Part shown: positions 26,649 through 35,002 of the stretch, one piece after another
Position numbering within the stretch: position 1 is the first letter of the stretch
Layout: every line of letters begins with the position of its first letter
Assembly: GCA_944325735.1 (NCBI GenBank)
Contig: CALVBI010000001.1
Location: 310,001-374,000 of the forward strand
Source of the DNA: Candidatus Gastranaerophilales bacterium
GTDB taxonomy: Bacteria > Cyanobacteriota > Vampirovibrionia > Gastranaerophilales > Gastranaerophilaceae
Length of the DNA: 64,000 nucleotides
Direction: 5' to 3'
Position numbers and translations under genes: made by a program
Notes under the pieces: generated by a model
The model's input: only the letters and a program-made list of their open reading frames with translations
What the model was told of the DNA's origin: nothing
Databases searched by the model: none

Positions 26649-26932
26649 AGTTTGATATCTTTTTTTTAACTTGAGCCTCTCAACGATATCATAATATTAG
26701 CAAAATGACCTTGTTCTTACTATTAGCCAAAAGTATATATTTCAAATGTGCTGTAAATCAAGCATAATGAGCATAAAAATAAATGTGTAAAGAATTGTAA
26801 ACTATTATGTAAATAATATATACTTAATACGCAATTTTTAAATACAAAAATACTTTATATAAATATGGAAATCAATTAAAAGGATAAAACAATTATTAAG
26901 AGATTGTGAGTAAAGATACGGAGAATGGAATT

Positions 26933-27394
26933 ATGACAGGAATCAATGGAAATTTTGGATTATTTGGCAACAATGGCAACAGAAGAATTGAAACAAATGC
27001 TGCAAATAATAAAAAAGAAGTAAAAACTAATATACCTATTAATAAACAATCTGCAGCAGAACATGTTGAAAATAAAGAACTTGGTGATGAATTATTAACA
27101 GGTGCAAATTTTTATCCTGGTTTGAATTTAAATACATCAAAAAAAGTTACAAATAAAGTTCAAACAGGTGATTTGGATGATTTGACAAAAACAGTACAAA
27201 CTATGAATTTGTCAAATGTTACAAGAGCAGATAAAAAAGCAGCTTTCAACCTTGTACAAGATCCATTGGTAAAAGCTTATATGTATGGCAATATTAATGA
27301 AAGCACTATGTCTGTATTATCAAAACTTGATGGATTTGAAAGTTTTACTCAAGATATGGCTGACGATTTATTAGCAGAAGTTGAAATTGCTTAA
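26933..27394 (+). CDS. Unknown Asn/Lys-rich protein in an inverted-element cassette
   Basis: 153 residues from the ATG at 26933, chosen because GGAG stands ten bases before it. The GTG at 26906 lies inside the flanking repeat and is not a likely start. The first 60 residues are polar and low-complexity (Gly, Asn, Lys). The C-terminal half is helical (LVQDPLVKAYMYGNINESTM). No signal peptide or membrane segment. No family is recognised. Its layout with flanking elements and terminator is repeated for the next gene. Confidence 0.65.
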   Translation: MTGINGNFGLFGNNGNRRIETNAANNKKEVKTNIPINKQSAAEHVENKELGDELLTGANFYPGLNLNTSKKVTNKVQTGDLDDLTKTVQTMNLSNVTRADKKAAFNLVQDPLVKAYMYGNINESTMSVLSKLDGFESFTQDMADDLLAEVEIA

Positions 27395-27433
27395 TAATTT
27401 AAAAATTCAAAGTTTTTACTCACAAAATTTAAA

Positions 27434-27470
27434 GAACCGATAATATTATCGGTTCTCTTTTTTTTTTATT
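27434..27470 (+). terminator. Intrinsic terminator with ACCGAT stem
   Basis: GAACCGATAA pairs with TTATCGGTTC (27434-27455), then a run of T. It ends the 26933 transcript. Confidence 0.85.
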
Positions 27471-27581
27471 AATTTTTGTAACAAATAAAGATTTTTTCCT
27501 AAAGATAATTAAATAATATACCGTCATAGATATTGTGAGTAAATAAAATTAACCGATATTCGGTTAAAAGGAGAAACGGAA

Positions 27582-28016
27582 ATGACAAAAGTTAACGGAA
27601 ATGGCGGTAACAAAACAAATTTAGAAGCTTTAAAAGCTTATTATGAAGCTTTAAATACTAAAAAAGCAGGTAAAGATGAAAAGGCTCAAGAAGCAAAACC
27701 TGTTGTAAGTTTTCAAGCAGAAAAAGTTGAAGCAAGTGCATTAGATGCAACAGCAGCTCAAATTTGGGGTGTTCAATTATCAAAAGTTGACAAATCAGAA
27801 GCTGCTACTACAAAAAGAATTGAACAATATTTTAATACACCATTTATGGCTTCATTAGATGAATTACAAGGAATTGAAGCAGAAGATAATTTTGCAGCAT
27901 ATGCAATGGCAAATGTAAAAGGTGTTGATCCTGATAAATTTGCAAAATATATGAACAAACCTCTAGGACAAGAAACAGCAGCTGGTGTTACTGAATTTTT
28001 AGATGCTTTAGTTTAA
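27582..28016 (+). CDS. Unknown small protein in a second inverted-element cassette
   Basis: 144 residues, AAGGAG eight bases before the ATG. The N-terminus (MTKVNGNGGNKTNLEALKAYYEALN) is polar, the rest Ala/Lys/Glu-rich and helical. No cysteine, signal peptide or membrane segment. No family is recognised. Just before the RBS, 27551-27565 can form a small hairpin (AACCGA/TCGGTT), which shares the ACCGA core with the terminators of both cassette genes. Confidence 0.65.
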   Translation: MTKVNGNGGNKTNLEALKAYYEALNTKKAGKDEKAQEAKPVVSFQAEKVEASALDATAAQIWGVQLSKVDKSEAATTKRIEQYFNTPFMASLDELQGIEAEDNFAAYAMANVKGVDPDKFAKYMNKPLGQETAAGVTEFLDALV

Positions 28017-28050
28017 CTTATAAATATACATATTTACTCACACAAATTTA

Positions 28051-28080
28051 AAGACCGATTGAAAAATCGGTCTTTTATTT
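28051..28080 (+). terminator. Intrinsic terminator with GNRA-type loop
   Basis: AAGACCGATT pairs with AATCGGTCTT around a GAAA loop (28051-28074), followed by TTATTTTTATTTT. It ends the 27582 transcript next to the convergent tdk stop. Confidence 0.85.
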
Positions 28081-28704
28081 TTATTTTCCAACGAAATTTA
28101 AAACTTTAAATCCTCGTTTTTTCTTTTCTAATTCAACATCAGGGAGTTCGTAGCATTTTATGCATCGAGCTTCATAAGTTTCATCTCCGCCTATCATAAT
28201 TAAAGGCGAATTTTTATCAGCGGGTTTGCCATCTATTAATCTTTGTGTACGAGTAGCATTTTCGCGTCCGCATTTCATACATACTGCATGTAATTTGTGG
28301 ACTTCAGTTGCAATACACATTAATTCAGGCATACTGCCAAACGGTTCTGCTTTGAAATCAAGTTCAAGACCTGTGCCTATAACCTTTTTCCCTTCGTCCA
28401 TAAGTTTAGAGATAACTTTTACAATATTGCTGTCGAAGAATTGTAATTCATCAATAGCAATTACTTCATCTTCAGGTTTAACAACTGTCATAATTTGAAC
28501 AGCATGTTTAACTTTTATAGCATCAAGCCATAGTCCGTTTCTTGATTCAATATAATCTCCTTTTGCACGAGTATCAATGTCTGGAGAGATTACTTTAACT
28601 TTTCTTTTTGCAATGATAGAGCGTCTTATGCGTCTTAAAAGCTCTTCTGTTTTTCCACAGCTCATAGGACCTGTGATTAATTCAAATGAGTATCCAAAAT
28701 CCAT
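28081..28704 (-). CDS. tdk: Thymidine kinase
   Basis: 207 residues from the ATG at 28702-28704; a TTG 12 bases upstream overlaps the GGGAAG RBS. Salvage enzyme making dTMP from thymidine. The P-loop GPMSCGKT spans 12-19, AIDELQFF is the Walker B/catalytic segment, and the zinc site is formed by CMKCGR and CIKCYE. Type II bacterial tdk of normal length. Confidence 0.95.
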   Translation of the reverse strand: MDFGYSFELITGPMSCGKTEELLRRIRRSIIAKRKVKVISPDIDTRAKGDYIESRNGLWLDAIKVKHAVQIMTVVKPEDEVIAIDELQFFDSNIVKVISKLMDEGKKVIGTGLELDFKAEPFGSMPELMCIATEVHKLHAVCMKCGRENATRTQRLIDGKPADKNSPLIMIGGDETYEARCIKCYELPDVELEKKKRGFKVLNFVGK

Positions 28705-28774
28705 TTTTCTTCCCAAAAATTTATTGTCTTTACTTTATAAATTATATAACTCGGAAAGTTTTTTTTAAAGTAAA

Positions 28775-29572
28775 TTAATGTAAAATTTTGTCCCTTAATT
28801 TTTTCAAACCTGCTCCGTAGAAATATCTCAACTGTTCAGGGAAATTGTCCTCAATATCAATCATATACATATCATGGACGGTGAATGCTTTTATCAAAAA
28901 TACAATTTCAGAGTTTTTTGTCCACACAACTTCCGGATTTGTATTTTTAACAGGTTGCGTAATTCCAAATAGACCTTCAGAATTGTCTGCTGAAAGAAAA
29001 ACAAATTTTCCGTTAAAATAATGTTCAAGCATTGGAATTCCTGAATGTTGGAATGTTTTTCCGAAATTGCAGGTGAAGTTATCATATTTAACTATTTTTA
29101 TATCTAATCCTCTGTTGTATGCATCAAGCAGGTAGGTTTCAAGATATTTGAAGTCTTGGGCCCAAAGTGATATAAAAATTGTTTTTTGTGCATTTTTTAT
29201 AATTTCAATTATTTTATCTAAAATTTTTGTTCGTCCGCTTATTGATAATATCGGTTCTGTGTATTCTTCTTCTTTTACATTTGGTAATTTTTTTTCAAGA
29301 AAATTGATTGTTGAATCAATTTTTCTTTTATAACGTTTAGTTAGTTCCTTTGGTTTAATTGGGGTGTATGTGACAGGTTTTGTGTTGGATGGAATTACTA
29401 TATGCATAGATTCAAGGGCTTTTAGGGTGTCATAAGCTCTTGATTGCGGAATGTTTGCAAGTTTGCTTATTTCATAGCCTGTTGCAGGAAATTTTTTCAA
29501 AAGAGCAATATATACCTTTGATTGGTATTCATTAAGCCCGATTTCTTTTAATTTTTCAACAATTTCATCCAT
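28775..29572 (-). CDS. TrmB-family transcriptional regulator
   Basis: 265 residues. The N-terminal winged helix (about 1-75) has GLNEYQSKVYIALLKK and YEISKLANIPQSRAYDTLKALE, typical of TrmB. A short coiled-coil link leads to a phospholipase-D-like effector domain (KTIFISLWAQDFKYLE...). In archaea and some bacteria such proteins sense sugars. The ligand here is unknown. The extended -10 TGCTAAACT ends six bases before the ATG, without an RBS. Confidence 0.85.
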   Translation of the reverse strand: MDEIVEKLKEIGLNEYQSKVYIALLKKFPATGYEISKLANIPQSRAYDTLKALESMHIVIPSNTKPVTYTPIKPKELTKRYKRKIDSTINFLEKKLPNVKEEEYTEPILSISGRTKILDKIIEIIKNAQKTIFISLWAQDFKYLETYLLDAYNRGLDIKIVKYDNFTCNFGKTFQHSGIPMLEHYFNGKFVFLSADNSEGLFGITQPVKNTNPEVVWTKNSEIVFLIKAFTVHDMYMIDIEDNFPEQLRYFYGAGLKKLRDKILH

Positions 29573-29578
29573 AAAAAA

Positions 29579-29587
29579 AGTTTAGCA
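29579..29587 (-). promoter_or_regulatory. Extended -10 of the TrmB-type gene
   Basis: TGCTAAACT, six T, then ATG. Leaderless start predicted. Confidence 0.45.
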
Positions 29588-29612
29588 AAATTTTTAATAA
29601 GAGGCAAATTAA

Positions 29613-30527
29613 TTACGCACGAGGGTGAGTTTCGTTGTAGACGTCTTTTAAGTGTTGTGTTGAAACGTGAGTATAAATTTGAGTGTTTGATATGCTTGCG
29701 TGGCCTAAAAGTTCTTGAACGACTCTTAAGTCTGCTCCGTTTTCAATCAAATGTGTTGCAAAACTGTGACGAAACATATGCGGTGTTACGTGTTTGGGAA
29801 GATTAATTTTTTCAACAACTTCATTTATTACATTTCTAACAGTTCGTGTTTGAAGTCTATATCCTGTATTATTTATGAATACAGGAGAATCTTCACTTTT
29901 ATCAGGGGCAGGAAATCCTTTTGGAATTAAATCTCTTGCGCTTTCAATATAGCGTTCAAGAAAATTTTTAGCTCTATCCGTAACTAGAATAATTCTTTCT
30001 TTTGAGCCTTTACCGAAAACTCTTATTTCGTTATGTTCAAGGTTTAAATCTCCAAAGTTAAGCCCTGACAATTCGGAAATACGCATACCTGTTGCCCAAA
30101 GAAGTTCTAAAATAGTTCTGTTTCTGTATCCTGCAGGAGTTTCGATTTTTGTATTATTCAAAATTTGTTCAACCTCATCAGGTGTTAAAAATTTTGGTAA
30201 TGATTTTGGTCGTTTAGGGTTTGTTAAATTCATTGCAGGATTTGAGTCAACTTTTCTTTCGCGATATAAGTATTTATAAAAAGTTCTTAAAGAAGCAATT
30301 TTTCGTGCAATTGTAGTTTTTTTGTAGTTAAATTTTTGGATAAAATGAAGATATTCTCGAACTTTTGAAAAATTTATATCTTCACATGACTGTTCATCCA
30401 TCCAGACAAGAAAACTTAAAATGTCTGAACAGTAAGCTTTTGCAGTATGTTTTGAAAAATTCTTTTCTGCAATTATGTATGATTTAAAATCTTCTAAATC
30501 TTGTTTTGAATCAGCGTTTACACTCAT
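29613..30527 (-). CDS. Tyrosine recombinase, XerC/XerD type (second copy)
   Basis: 304 residues with an N-terminal SAM-like domain and a complete catalytic set: R149 (TGMRISEL), K173 (GKGSKE), H250 and R253 (HMFRHSFATH), H276 (LLGHASI) and Y285. It differs clearly from the 1175 protein outside the motifs, as XerC and XerD do. The likely role is dimer resolution with that partner. It lies 40 bases downstream of the TrmB-type gene's end of the minus-strand cluster, with no mobile-element genes around it. Confidence 0.92.
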   Translation of the reverse strand: MSVNADSKQDLEDFKSYIIAEKNFSKHTAKAYCSDILSFLVWMDEQSCEDINFSKVREYLHFIQKFNYKKTTIARKIASLRTFYKYLYRERKVDSNPAMNLTNPKRPKSLPKFLTPDEVEQILNNTKIETPAGYRNRTILELLWATGMRISELSGLNFGDLNLEHNEIRVFGKGSKERIILVTDRAKNFLERYIESARDLIPKGFPAPDKSEDSPVFINNTGYRLQTRTVRNVINEVVEKINLPKHVTPHMFRHSFATHLIENGADLRVVQELLGHASISNTQIYTHVSTQHLKDVYNETHPRA

Positions 30528-30623
30528 TTTTCTACTTCATTTATATTATTGCTTTTTTATAAATAGTATTATACAATACTTTTAGAAGAATTAAAATAAC
30601 TAAATTATCCTGCAGGAGATAAC

Positions 30624-32477
30624 ATGAATTATAAAAAATTATTAATATCATCAATTGTCGTTATGGCTGCCCTATCTACACAGGTTTATGCAAAAGAATT
30701 ACAGGCGCAAGTTCAAAAAAATACTGCAAATGCTGCTAAAACAGCAAAAACTGCTCCTGTTAAAACTTCAAGTCAGGTATATCCTGAAATTTCAAGATTA
30801 ATTGAATATAATCATTGTGGGGAAGCTGATGCAAAAATTAGACAATTATTAAATCTTAAACCAAATGATATTAATTTGTTAGCATTGAGAGCTGTTTCAA
30901 TGGCTAAACAACATAAATTAGATCCTGCTCAAAAAGAATTAGATAAATTGTTAAAACAATATCCTAAAAATCCTACATTACACTATGCACAAGGACTTGT
31001 TTATTTACAAAGAACAACTTCTTCTGATGTAGATTATATTAAAAATACAAGAGGATTAATTAATAATTCAATCAAAGAATTTGTAACTGCTGTGACATTG
31101 AATACAAATTACTATGAAGCATATAATGCAATGGGTGTTGCAACATTAAAACTAGGCAACAGAAATGATGCAATGGATTTATTTAATACTGCAATCAAGA
31201 TAAATCCTTCATTTGCAACAGCATATGATAACATTGGCGTTGTAGAAATGATGAATAATAATCTCGATTCAGCAGAAAATTATTTCATGAAAGCTATGAA
31301 ATACAACACTCATAATCCAACTGCTTGGTATCACATGGCACAAGTAGAAACTCGCAGAGGAAATTACTCAAAAGCTTTAACTTGGGTGAACCATTCAATC
31401 CACGTAAATCCAAATTCATCACCTGCTTTGACTTTACAAGGTGAATTATTCTTGAAACAAGGTAACCAAGCTGCAGCTATTAATTCTTTCAAAAAAGCGC
31501 AACTTGTTAAACCGGAAAACTCAAGAGCATATTTGAACCTTGCTATGATTTATGAAAATCGTGCAGATGAAGAATTTGCAATTGAGCAATTGAAATCTGC
31601 TTTAGCAATTAATCCTAATTATCAAGAAGGAAAATTAAGAATTGCTAATTTAGCATTGCATACAAGAAAATATGATCAAGCTTTGGATTATTATTCAAAA
31701 TTAATCGGTGATCAAAACTATAATGATGAAGCTATTATAGGTCTTGCGAATACATATTATGAAATGGCTAAAGATAGAGGTGCAAATGAAGGTATAACTA
31801 CAAATAAAGAGGTATACCTTGCATATGATTACATCAATAAAGCTATTGAAAAATGCCCTGAAGATTTGGAACTTCATTTAGCAAAATTAAAACTTGCAAG
31901 ACTTGTACACCAAGAACCATTATCTCGTGACAGTTTGAATTATATTATTCAAGCTGCAGGCAACAATCTTATGGATAACGTAATCAAAGGTGAAGCTTAT
32001 CTTGCAATGGGTAGAGAAAAAGATGCTGTATATACTTTCGAAAATGCAATTAACTTCTCTAACTCAGTAGATGATGATTTATATTTAGCAGAAATTCTTG
32101 TTCACAATAAACAATTCAGAACAGCAAGACTTGCTTTACAAAAAGCCTTGACAAAAGATCCTGCTAATGTTATTGCTAAGAATGGTATTGAATATATTAA
32201 TCTTTGTGAAACAAAATCAAATGAATTCTTTGATATTGCGCAAAGAGAATATCAACAAAACAATTACGCATCTGCAATCGAATATTGCAACCGCGCAATT
32301 GACTTCTATCACAACAGCCCTCAAATAGCAAAATTAAAAGCAATGTCTTATGAAAAAGAATTAAACTATAGAGGTGCTATTAAATATTATCAACAATATC
32401 TCGCTATGAATCCAAATGCAGCCGATAAAGCTCAAATCGATAAGAAAATCGAAAAATTCAAAAATAAAGCAAAATAA
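30624..32477 (+). CDS. Secreted TPR-repeat protein
   Basis: 617 residues. A signal peptide (about 1-23, ending VYA) directs it to the periplasm or outer membrane. After a short Ala/Thr/Lys linker the rest is a TPR solenoid of perhaps twelve or more units (for example YEAYNAMGVATLKLGNRNDA and ATAYDNIGVVEMMNNNLDSA). TPR proteins are scaffolds for assemblies such as pili, peptidoglycan machines or export systems; no partner is evident. RBS GCAGGAGATAAC precedes the ATG. Confidence 0.85.
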   Translation: MNYKKLLISSIVVMAALSTQVYAKELQAQVQKNTANAAKTAKTAPVKTSSQVYPEISRLIEYNHCGEADAKIRQLLNLKPNDINLLALRAVSMAKQHKLDPAQKELDKLLKQYPKNPTLHYAQGLVYLQRTTSSDVDYIKNTRGLINNSIKEFVTAVTLNTNYYEAYNAMGVATLKLGNRNDAMDLFNTAIKINPSFATAYDNIGVVEMMNNNLDSAENYFMKAMKYNTHNPTAWYHMAQVETRRGNYSKALTWVNHSIHVNPNSSPALTLQGELFLKQGNQAAAINSFKKAQLVKPENSRAYLNLAMIYENRADEEFAIEQLKSALAINPNYQEGKLRIANLALHTRKYDQALDYYSKLIGDQNYNDEAIIGLANTYYEMAKDRGANEGITTNKEVYLAYDYINKAIEKCPEDLELHLAKLKLARLVHQEPLSRDSLNYIIQAAGNNLMDNVIKGEAYLAMGREKDAVYTFENAINFSNSVDDDLYLAEILVHNKQFRTARLALQKALTKDPANVIAKNGIEYINLCETKSNEFFDIAQREYQQNNYASAIEYCNRAIDFYHNSPQIAKLKAMSYEKELNYRGAIKYYQQYLAMNPNAADKAQIDKKIEKFKNKAK

Positions 32478-32496
32478 TAAATAGTAAAAACCAGAC

Positions 32497-32757
32497 ATGA
32501 CTAAAAAATTCGATATACGAAAGACATTTGAAATATTTTTGAGAGAGCCCATCAGTGTATTAACTGAAGGGCTGTTTCAACTTGTAAATATTGAAAATAA
32601 TATTTTTAGTCAAAAACCTTATGTAAATATCGATTTTGTAAATAAGAAAACTCAAATTACCGTTGTAAACAGCGATAAAATGTATAATTTGTTTCAAAAA
32701 GTTTTGTTTAAACAAAAATTAAAAGAACAAAAAGAAAAGGTTATGTCTAAAAATTAG
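32497..32757 (+). CDS. Small unknown basic protein downstream of the TPR gene
   Basis: 86 residues, 19 bases after the TPR gene and probably on the same mRNA, though no clear RBS is present. Mixed alpha/beta with a basic C-terminal helix (FKQKLKEQKEKVMSKN). No family recognised. The last four bases overlap the stop of the convergent prepilin-like gene. Confidence 0.55.
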   Translation: MTKKFDIRKTFEIFLREPISVLTEGLFQLVNIENNIFSQKPYVNIDFVNKKTQITVVNSDKMYNLFQKVLFKQKLKEQKEKVMSKN

Positions 32758-33503
32758 AATCTTATAGGGTAGTCTTTTGGTATTTTCCAATCATTGCAGT
32801 AAATTAAAGAAGTGCAATATATACTGCTAATAATTCCACTTGCATTTACAGTTTCTCCTTTACAACCTTTTATATAATCTGTTCGATTATTTTTAATATC
32901 TTCACAATTATAATTAATTGAGCCATATGGAGTAATAGTAACTTGTGAATTATTTGGATGTTTTCTTATATAAAAAGCAAAGACTTCTTTACCAGAAATT
33001 AATCTTTTTGGGTTTTTATTAGTTGATAATATTACATTGAATTGACCATAAGGAGTAGTTGTACTTTTAAGAACAAATGATATTACACTGCCATCACTCA
33101 GTTCTACCCAATTTGTTAATTGAGGATTATTCCAAAACCAGTTTGGATTACCTGAATAGTCATCATTATAATTGTATATTATATATTTTAAATTTTTCTT
33201 TTGTTGTTGAACAGCACTTCTGCCAATAATATTAAAATATGGATAAAAATATTCTTGTAAGAAAGCTTCTGCAGAGTCTCTATCGTATGTTTGATAATTT
33301 TCCCAATTCCAATTTATTGCCTCTCCGTTTTCTGTTTGAGCTTTTTCAAGTGCTTGATAAAGTTGAGTATATGCTTTTTTTAGTGCTGTTTCTGTTACTT
33401 TTTTGCGATAACTTTGTATTAATGCAGGTAAAGTTAATGCAGTTATTACTCCTATAATTCCCAGAGTAATTAAAACTTCTGCAAGAGTGAAGGCTTTTTT
33501 CAA
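32754..33503 (-). CDS. Prepilin-like protein (type IV pilin/pseudopilin N-terminus)
   Basis: 249 residues. It starts with the class III leader MKKA|FTLAEVLITLGIIGVI: short basic leader, cleavage before F, glutamate at +5, hydrophobic helix. The body is strand-rich, ending in a Cys-containing region (NCEDIKNNRTDYIKGCK, then IYCTSLIYCNDWKIPKDYPIRF). The start codon is TTG, with GAGGATAAACAA before it. It is divergent from an XRE regulator across palindromic DNA. It likely forms part of a pseudopilus or surface fibre; no assembly genes are nearby. Confidence 0.85.
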   Translation of the reverse strand: MKKAFTLAEVLITLGIIGVITALTLPALIQSYRKKVTETALKKAYTQLYQALEKAQTENGEAINWNWENYQTYDRDSAEAFLQEYFYPYFNIIGRSAVQQQKKNLKYIIYNYNDDYSGNPNWFWNNPQLTNWVELSDGSVISFVLKSTTTPYGQFNVILSTNKNPKRLISGKEVFAFYIRKHPNNSQVTITPYGSINYNCEDIKNNRTDYIKGCKGETVNASGIISSIYCTSLIYCNDWKIPKDYPIRF

Positions 33504-33540
33504 TTGTTTATCCTCATAAAAAATAATATTATTAACTGTG

Positions 33541-33607
33541 TTAATAGTTTATAAACTATTAAATAGTAGTATAAACTATTGTTATATGATTGTCAAATCA
33601 ATAAAAT
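33541..33607. promoter_or_regulatory. Operator pair and promoter between prepilin and XRE genes
   Basis: A perfect 22-bp palindrome at 33541-33562 has core AATAGTTTATAAACTATT. A second, imperfect copy follows at 33562-33580 (AATAGT...AAACTATT). The XRE promoter reads TTGTTA at 33579-33584, 17-base spacer, TAAAAT at 33602-33607, so its -35 overlaps the second site. This fits autoregulation plus control of the prepilin gene by the XRE protein. Confidence 0.65.
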
Positions 33608-33613
33608 TATTAA

Positions 33614-33841
33614 ATGAATGACAAAGAGTATCTTAAAAAAATAGGGATAAAATTAAAAATTTTACGTTCATTAAAAGGTTTGTCACAAGATGATGTTGCA
33701 AATCGATTAGATGTTGATAAAAGTTATTATAGTAAAATTGAACGAGGGCTTACAAATCCTTCAATTCTTTATTTAAGACATATTTCTGATTTATATGAAG
33801 TCAGTTTAAGTGAGTTAGTGGATTCAAATATAAGTTTTTAA
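33614..33841 (+). CDS. XRE-family transcriptional regulator
   Basis: 75 residues, a single HTH_3 domain: LKILRSLKGLSQDDVANRLDVDKSYYSKIERG and LYEVSLSELVDS. No second domain. The -10 TAAAAT ends six bases before the ATG, so the mRNA is predicted to be leaderless. It is divergent from a prepilin-like gene with two operator-like sites between; engB follows 23 bases downstream but has its own -10. Confidence 0.88.
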   Translation: MNDKEYLKKIGIKLKILRSLKGLSQDDVANRLDVDKSYYSKIERGLTNPSILYLRHISDLYEVSLSELVDSNISF

Positions 33842-33852
33842 ATTATTTATGT

Positions 33853-33858
33853 TATTAT
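33853..33858 (+). promoter_or_regulatory. -10 element of engB
   Basis: TATTAT followed by six bases and the engB ATG, no RBS; leaderless start predicted. Confidence 0.45.
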
Positions 33859-33864
33859 TAGCAT

Positions 33865-34458
33865 ATGGCTACAAAATATATGCAGGCAAAATTTTTAATA
33901 AGTGCGGAAAAACTTTCTCAGTGTCCTGAGTATACTTTGCCTGAATTTCCGCTTCTAGGACGTTCTAATGTCGGGAAGTCTTCATTTATTAACGGTCTTG
34001 CAAATCATAAAAAACTTGCAAAAACTTCTAATACTCCGGGGAAGACTAGATTAATCAATTTTTTCCAGTTTTCAGATAAGTTTATGATTGCTGATTTACC
34101 CGGATATGGTTATGCTAAAGTGTCTAAAGAAGCTCAAAACAGATGGCAGAAATATTTGGAAGAATATTTGCTTAAACGTGAACAAATTACTTCTTTAGTG
34201 CAGTTAATTGATGGTAGACATGATATTCAAAAAAATGATTTCCAAATGCGTGAATGGGTAGAAGCTTATAATTTACCGATTTTCACTATTGTTACTAAAA
34301 TGGATTATGTGCCAAAATCAAAGACTTTGAATGTTATCAAAAATGTTGAAAAACAATTTGGCGGGGTTGTATTACCTTTTAGTGCGGTAGATAGCAGATA
34401 TAATGAAAAAATCTTTGAATATATTTTGAATTTTAAATCCACTCAGGATAATAATTAA
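33865..34458 (+). CDS. engB: Ribosome biogenesis GTP-binding protein EngB (YihA/YsxC)
   Basis: 197-residue GTPase. G1 GRSNVGKSS at 32-40, G2 TPGKTRLINFF, G3 DLPGYGYAK, G4 TKMDYV. Normal length. Essential for 50S assembly in many bacteria, and the second ribosome-assembly GTPase in this window besides der. No Shine-Dalgarno sequence. Its 3' end overlaps the convergent secreted protein gene by 26 bases. Confidence 0.95.
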   Translation: MATKYMQAKFLISAEKLSQCPEYTLPEFPLLGRSNVGKSSFINGLANHKKLAKTSNTPGKTRLINFFQFSDKFMIADLPGYGYAKVSKEAQNRWQKYLEEYLLKREQITSLVQLIDGRHDIQKNDFQMREWVEAYNLPIFTIVTKMDYVPKSKTLNVIKNVEKQFGGVVLPFSAVDSRYNEKIFEYILNFKSTQDNN

Positions 34459-35002
34459 GCTGTATTACCTTATTAGTTTTTAATCTGGCGTGACCGCCTT
34501 TTATAAAGTTTGTCAAAGATCCTGTTGGAGGAAGAATTGTCAATGCCCATTTGAGTGGGAATACCCATAGGCTTCTGTCTTGTCCGAAACGTTCGTAGGT
34601 ATAGTCTATTTTGTTTTTATCTATGTTTTCAAATTTAAACTCTCCAAAAATTATGCTTGCTGGAATTCCGTTCATTCCGCTTGCAATAATTGTTTCAACT
34701 CTTGCAGGGACAATTGTACCTTGTTTTATTATAATTTCATTATTGTACACAACATCTTCGATAACCTTGAAAGTTACAGGCTGGCCTTCATAGATATGAT
34801 TTTCGTTTTTAATATTTTCTGTTATGTGCAACTTTATAGGTACGCATTTTGTACTTTCATAATTGTATTTTGTATGAGTTTGTGGCTTTTCAAGCGGTAT
34901 ATTTTTAAGAGTTGAATTTACAAATTCGTCCTGCATTATTTTTGCAAAGCAGGGTGAAGTTGTTAAAAATAAAACTGTCAAAAGGCTAATAATTTTATTC
35001 AT
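34433..35002 (-). CDS. Secreted beta-rich protein of unknown function
   Basis: 189 residues with a signal peptide (about 1-20, CFA-K cleavage). The mature part is strand-rich with GQPVTFKVIEDVVYNNEIIIKQGTIVPARV, a pattern seen in periplasmic proteins with an SH3- or conjugative-TrbI-like segment, but I cannot name the family. It overlaps the preceding M48-like gene by eight bases, so the two are translated together and probably work in the same compartment. Confidence 0.65.
   Translation of the reverse strand: MNKIISLLTVLFLTTSPCFAKIMQDEFVNSTLKNIPLEKPQTHTKYNYESTKCVPIKLHITENIKNENHIYEGQPVTFKVIEDVVYNNEIIIKQGTIVPARVETIIASGMNGIPASIIFGEFKFENIDKNKIDYTYERFGQDRSLWVFPLKWALTILPPTGSLTNFIKGGHARLKTNKVIQLNYYPEWI

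Larger units (their letters stand above)
26904..28042. repeat. Inverted elements flanking two small genes (TTGTGAGTAAA / TTTACTCACA)
   Basis: TTGTGAGTAAA stands before each of two genes (26904-26914 and 27533-27543). Its complement TTTACTCACA stands after each (27415-27425 with an extra A, and 28033-28042), each time followed by AAATTTAAAG-like DNA and an ACCGAT-stem terminator. Each gene is thus enclosed in its own inverted pair, so the mRNA 5' and 3' ends could base-pair over 10-11 bases, or a protein could bind at both ends. Confidence 0.65.

Noticed and set aside
26650-26903. Small RNA or gene between the LuxR-type gene and the first cassette
   Set aside because: Only AT-rich DNA with no start-plus-RBS frame and no stem with T-run was seen.
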